This document shows, in pieces, positions 61,388 to 64,000 of a DNA stretch of 64,000 nt. Each line of letters begins with the position of its first letter. The stretch's first letter is position 1. The translations under genes were made by a program, and so were the position numbers. A model generated the notes under the pieces. The model had not been told where the DNA came from, did not search any database, and saw only the letters and a list, made by a program, of their open reading frames with translations. The stretch is from an uncultured Porphyromonadaceae bacterium (GTDB lineage: Bacteria > Bacteroidota > Bacteroidia > Bacteroidales > Muribaculaceae), in the NCBI GenBank assembly GCA_900550395.1, contig URSD01000007.1, positions 13,116 to 77,115 of the forward strand. The letters are read 5' to 3'.

Positions 61388-62227
61388 ATGAAGACAGTAA
61401 CACTCAACAACGGCGTGGTAATGCCGATAATCGGCTACGGCGTCTACCAGGTGGACCCCGCCGAATGCGAGCGCTGCGTCAGCGACGCCCTGCGCACCGG
61501 CTACCGAATGATCGACACGGCGCAAGCCTATCACAACGAGGAGGGCGTGGGCGCAGCAGTTAAGAAAAGCGGCATAGCCCGCGACGAGCTCTTCCTGGTG
61601 TCGAAAATCTGGATCTCAAACTACGGCTACGAGAAAGCAAAAGCATCCATCGACGAGAGTCTGCGCAAACTCGGCACAGACTACATCGATCTTATGCTCC
61701 TTCACCAGCCATTCTGCGACCGCTACGGCGCGTACAGGGCTCTTGAGGACGCCTACCGGGCAGGCAAGCTGCGCGCCATCGGCGTAAGCAACTTCTACCC
61801 CGACCATTTCATTGACCTTGCCAGCAATGTTGAAATAGTGCCGGCTGTAAACCAGGTTGAAACCCACGTCTTCGACCAGCAGGCGAAAGCGAAGGAATAC
61901 ATGCACGAATTCGGCACTCACGTCATGGCATGGGCTCCCCTTGCCGAAGGACGCAACAACTTCTTCACCAATCCCGTGCTGGAGCAGATAGGAGCAAAGT
62001 ACGGCAAGAGTGTGGCCCAGGTGGCCCTGCGATGGCTCACACAGCGAGGCGTGATAATCATCCCGAAATCCGTACACGTAGAAAGGATGGAGCAGAATCT
62101 TGACATCTTCGACTTCACCCTGAGCGACGAAGACATGGCCGCCATCGCCCGACTCGACACCGGCGCCAGCCTATTCTTCGACCATCACGACCCGGAAGTC
62201 GTGAAAATGTTCATGGGCTGGAGATAA
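61388..62227 (+). CDS. aldo/keto reductase
   Basis: 279 residues, TIM barrel. Catalytic tetrad pieces: DTAQAYHNEEGVGAAVKKS (Asp and Tyr), LVSKIWISNYGYEKAKA (Lys) and DYIDLMLLHQPF (His). NADPH site near IIPKSVHVERMEQNLDIFDF. It reduces small carbonyl compounds and is typical of the 2,5-diketogluconate reductase-like group. It forms an operon with the preceding reductase and ends at a strong terminator. Confidence 0.9.
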   Translation: MKTVTLNNGVVMPIIGYGVYQVDPAECERCVSDALRTGYRMIDTAQAYHNEEGVGAAVKKSGIARDELFLVSKIWISNYGYEKAKASIDESLRKLGTDYIDLMLLHQPFCDRYGAYRALEDAYRAGKLRAIGVSNFYPDHFIDLASNVEIVPAVNQVETHVFDQQAKAKEYMHEFGTHVMAWAPLAEGRNNFFTNPVLEQIGAKYGKSVAQVALRWLTQRGVIIIPKSVHVERMEQNLDIFDFTLSDEDMAAIARLDTGASLFFDHHDPEVVKMFMGWR

Positions 62228-62245
62228 GCATCCCGACAAACACAG

Positions 62246-62286
62246 CGGGAGCCCGCGCATTTCTGCGACGGGCTCCCGTTTTGTTT
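62246..62286 (+). terminator. terminator after the aldo/keto reductase gene
   Basis: CGGGAGCCCG pairs with CGGGCTCCCG (10 bp, 13-nt loop), followed by TTTTGTTT. It is also close to the convergent ferredoxin gene and may serve both. Confidence 0.88.
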
Positions 62287-62300
62287 AAAGCTGTGAAGCC

Positions 62301-62471
62301 TTATGCCGGGGGATTGATAGCGCCGGTGGGGCAAACCTCAGCGCAACTACCGCACTCGATGCAGGTGTCGGGATCGATGTGATAGATTTCGCCTTCAGAG
62401 ATGGCGCCCACGGGGCATACGGGCAGGCAAGTGCCGCAGGCAACGCAGATGTCGGTGATAACGTAAGCCAT
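62301..62471 (-). CDS. 2[4Fe-4S] ferredoxin, 56 aa
   Basis: 56 residues (MAYVITDICVACGTCLPVCP then VGAISEGEIYHIDPDTCIEC). It carries two CxxCxxCxxxCP clusters: CVACGTCLPVCP and CIECGSCAEVCP. Length and layout match clostridial-type bacterial ferredoxins that carry electrons in anaerobic metabolism in the cytoplasm. It is a single gene with a -7 box about 45 nt upstream on the minus strand. Confidence 0.95.
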   Translation of the reverse strand: MAYVITDICVACGTCLPVCPVGAISEGEIYHIDPDTCIECGSCAEVCPTGAINPPA

Positions 62472-62515
62472 AGTCGATTTTGAATATTGGGGTTGATTTG
62501 AGTTGTTTTGCAGTG

Positions 62516-62523
62516 CAAATTTA
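62516..62523 (-). promoter_or_regulatory. -7 box TAAATTTG for ferredoxin (leftward)
   Basis: Perfect TAnnTTTG on the minus strand, about 45 nt before the ferredoxin ATG. A TTG lies 16 bp upstream, shorter than usual. Confidence 0.6.
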
Positions 62524-62591
62524 ATGCTTTTTTCTTTATCAATACCTATTTCAAGGTATTTTTTGCCTAAAAAAAGCTAATCGCCCCTATT

Positions 62592-63923
62592 TCATTTCAC
62601 TACGACCTTGCGGGCGTCGCCACCCGATTTCCATATATACAGACCGGCGGGGATGCCGTCCCACGCCCCAAACCGTACGGAGCGAGCTACCGGAATGCCG
62701 TTTACGGAATACATGTCGCCATACTCCGCAGCGGCGCTATCCGCAACAGCATCAGCAATGCCCGACTGTCCGGCTCCCTGCGGGAACACAAACAGCGAAG
62801 GAAACCAGTAATTTGAAATCATGGGATATTCCCTGATTGTGTTTCCTTCGTTATCGTAGCGCACGGTGACATAAGTCGGGTCGCTGAACTGGTGGAAGAG
62901 CGATGCGTACAGTTCGTCGGTGACGGGGTGTATGCCGAGCGAGCAGCCATACAGATGCCAGTCGCCGGACGTGTAATCTATAATCTTACGCAAGCGGCCC
63001 TCGTCGATGTCGTACCGAAATACCCTGTAGTTGGCGAACCAGCTGTTGTCGCCGCCGCACCAATACAGAGTGTTGGATACCGAGGAAGCGCAGAACGGGT
63101 CGGGCGTCCAGGCGTACCACGAGTTGGACGGCGCATACACGCCCTCCCCTTCTATCCTGACTACCTGCCTTTCGAGCGTCGCAGGATTGAGGCGCACGAT
63201 ATACGGCACGGTGCTTCCGGTGCCCTGCACATTCTTCGACGCGGAATACCAAAGGCAGCCGTCCTTAGAGCGCACGACAGTGGAGCCGATGCCCGAGGGA
63301 CGTGACGGACGAGCACCCGTGTCGCTCTCGATAGCGTCGTCTACAATCCCCATGTCAAGGACCTCAACCACGCGGTCGGTCGCAGGGTCAATCACCAGCA
63401 TGCCGTATTGCTGGTGTACTGCAAACACCCGGCCTTCGGCAAAAATCATGGTGCCGGTCTGGCCGTAATACAGCGAACTCGTCGGGTCGGTGGCCGGTTT
63501 GTCGCCGTCGTCCCCGACATTCGGATTTGCCGAACCCTCTACCTGACCCTCAATCTCAAGAGTCTCAAGATTCAGAATCCAGATGCCGTTGCTCGACGAC
63601 ACATAGCCTTTGGTAGCGCTGACGCCGCAGAAAGCGCGTCCGTCGCACTGGCGTCCGGAAGGGTCGATAATCTCAAGTTGCTTTATCAACTTCAGCGTCT
63701 TGGCATCCGCAACGGATATGCGTCCGCCGGTGACCGATGCACCGGGATCTTTCTCCTGCTTGGCTATCAGGTAGAGGCGCCCGTTCCATATGGCGCCGTA
63801 CTGGTTGGTACATCCGAGTTCATGCCCCGGATTTTCAGCCTGTATGACCCTGTACTGCCAGAAAACGCCCTCGGGGTCATCGGGTAACAGATAGTTGACG
63901 GTGGAGTTCTGATGGCCGTACCA
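62592..63923 (-). pseudogene. DUF5074 beta-propeller protein, 5' end lost
   Basis: About 444 residues of a DUF5074/YncE-like propeller protein. WYGHQNSTVNYLLPDDPEGV, then VIQAENPGHELGCTNQYGAI and KQEKDPGASVTGGRISVADA are strong family matches. The last ~40 residues (YSVNGIPVARSVRFGAWDG, GLYIWKSGG, KVVVK) resemble a type IX secretion sorting domain. Homologues begin with a signal peptide and an NEDWYGHNNST-like segment; here the sequence up to the W is replaced by unrelated repeats (TTGACCC at 24-bp spacing), so the gene has no signal peptide or natural start. It is probably dead or needs the missing part beyond the window. I cannot exclude a gene whose 5' portion simply lies past the right edge. 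Confidence 0.65.
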
Positions 63924-64000
63924 GTGGAAAAGCCAAGTGTGATTGACCCTCTGCGGCAAAGCGCGATTGACCCCTGAAAACAATTGATTTTTGACCCCAT
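63924..64000. mobile_element. possible IS21-family insertion-sequence end (partial)
   Basis: TTGACCC recurs at 63943, 63967 and 63991, exactly 24 bp apart, within otherwise dissimilar spacers. Multiple short repeats at a terminus are a feature of IS21-family ends, and the position, where a DUF5074 reading frame loses similarity, suits an insertion. TG at 63925 could be the terminal dinucleotide. No transposase is visible since the sequence ends here. Confidence 0.45.

Noticed and set aside
62285..62542. An 85-codon frame overlapping the ferredoxin gene on the same strand
   Set aside because: The other frame gives two perfect 4Fe-4S cysteine motifs, so the 85-codon frame is a shadow.

Overview
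The window is 64 kb of a Bacteroidales chromosome. The gene content and the GC-rich coding sequence (one sampled line is 42/60 G+C) fit the Muribaculaceae best, but that family assignment is inference. Three things support Bacteroidota. Promoters carry the TAnnTTTG -7 box, several with a TTG or TTTG 19-20 bp upstream. Shine-Dalgarno sequences are weak or absent. The families are typical of the phylum: DUF4252, DUF3316, DUF4465, DUF5074, Bat operon, bi-domain oxidoreductase, TonB-linked barrel with a carboxypeptidase-like plug extension. No rRNA, tRNA, CRISPR array or prophage was seen.

Layout. 1-2.6 kb: the tail of an unknown gene, a cluster of palindromic repeats, then a leftward ECF sigma / anti-sigma / two-DUF4252 operon. 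2.7-8.2 kb: a tiny membrane protein, dxs, trkA, trkH and a PepSY-like lipoprotein. 8.2-9.5 kb: an AT-rich DUF4143 ATPase that looks acquired. 9.6-18.5 kb: a membrane protein of unknown function, parC and a run of envelope and protease genes. 18.5-20.1 kb: rubrerythrin and a cupin protein, each followed by a strong terminator. 20.3-28.7 kb: an eight-gene moxR-DUF58-bat operon. 28.7-33.3 kb: small regulator, universal stress protein, threonine synthase, acyltransferase and omega-amidase-like enzyme. 33.3-37.8 kb: a leftward three-gene surface-glycan operon. 38-41 kb: leftward rplM-rpsI-rpsB-tsf. 41-41.6 kb: a noncoding gap with a strongly foldable GC-rich core. 41.6-44.5 kb: sigma factor, amino-acid/Na+ symporter, lgt. 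44.5-50.1 kb: leftward SIMPL, winged-helix, YqgE, TonB-type barrel and DUF4465 genes. 50.1-57 kb: MINPP-type phosphatase, mltG, TPR protein, glnS, and rpsF-rpsR-rplI. 57-62.5 kb: MFS exporter, agmatine-to-putrescine genes (aguA, aguB), RibD-C reductase, aldo/keto reductase and a 56-aa ferredoxin. 62.6-64 kb: a DUF5074 gene whose 5' end is replaced by a sequence resembling an IS21-family end.

How genes work together. The bat operon pairs a MoxR ATPase with VWA, TPR and BatD membrane proteins, a chaperone-like envelope stress system. aguA and aguB overlap by ATGA and convert agmatine to putrescine. The two ribosomal operons, tsf and glnS form the translation core. Most neighbours inside operons overlap by 1-8 bp, which implies translational coupling.

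I found no clearly new multi-gene system. The best leads are the foldable noncoding island at 41.2 kb, a perfect 18-bp palindrome made of two back-to-back -7 boxes at 50.13 kb, two genes whose -7 box lies only 6 nt from the ATG (likely leaderless), and the 24-bp-spaced TTGACCC repeats at the right edge.
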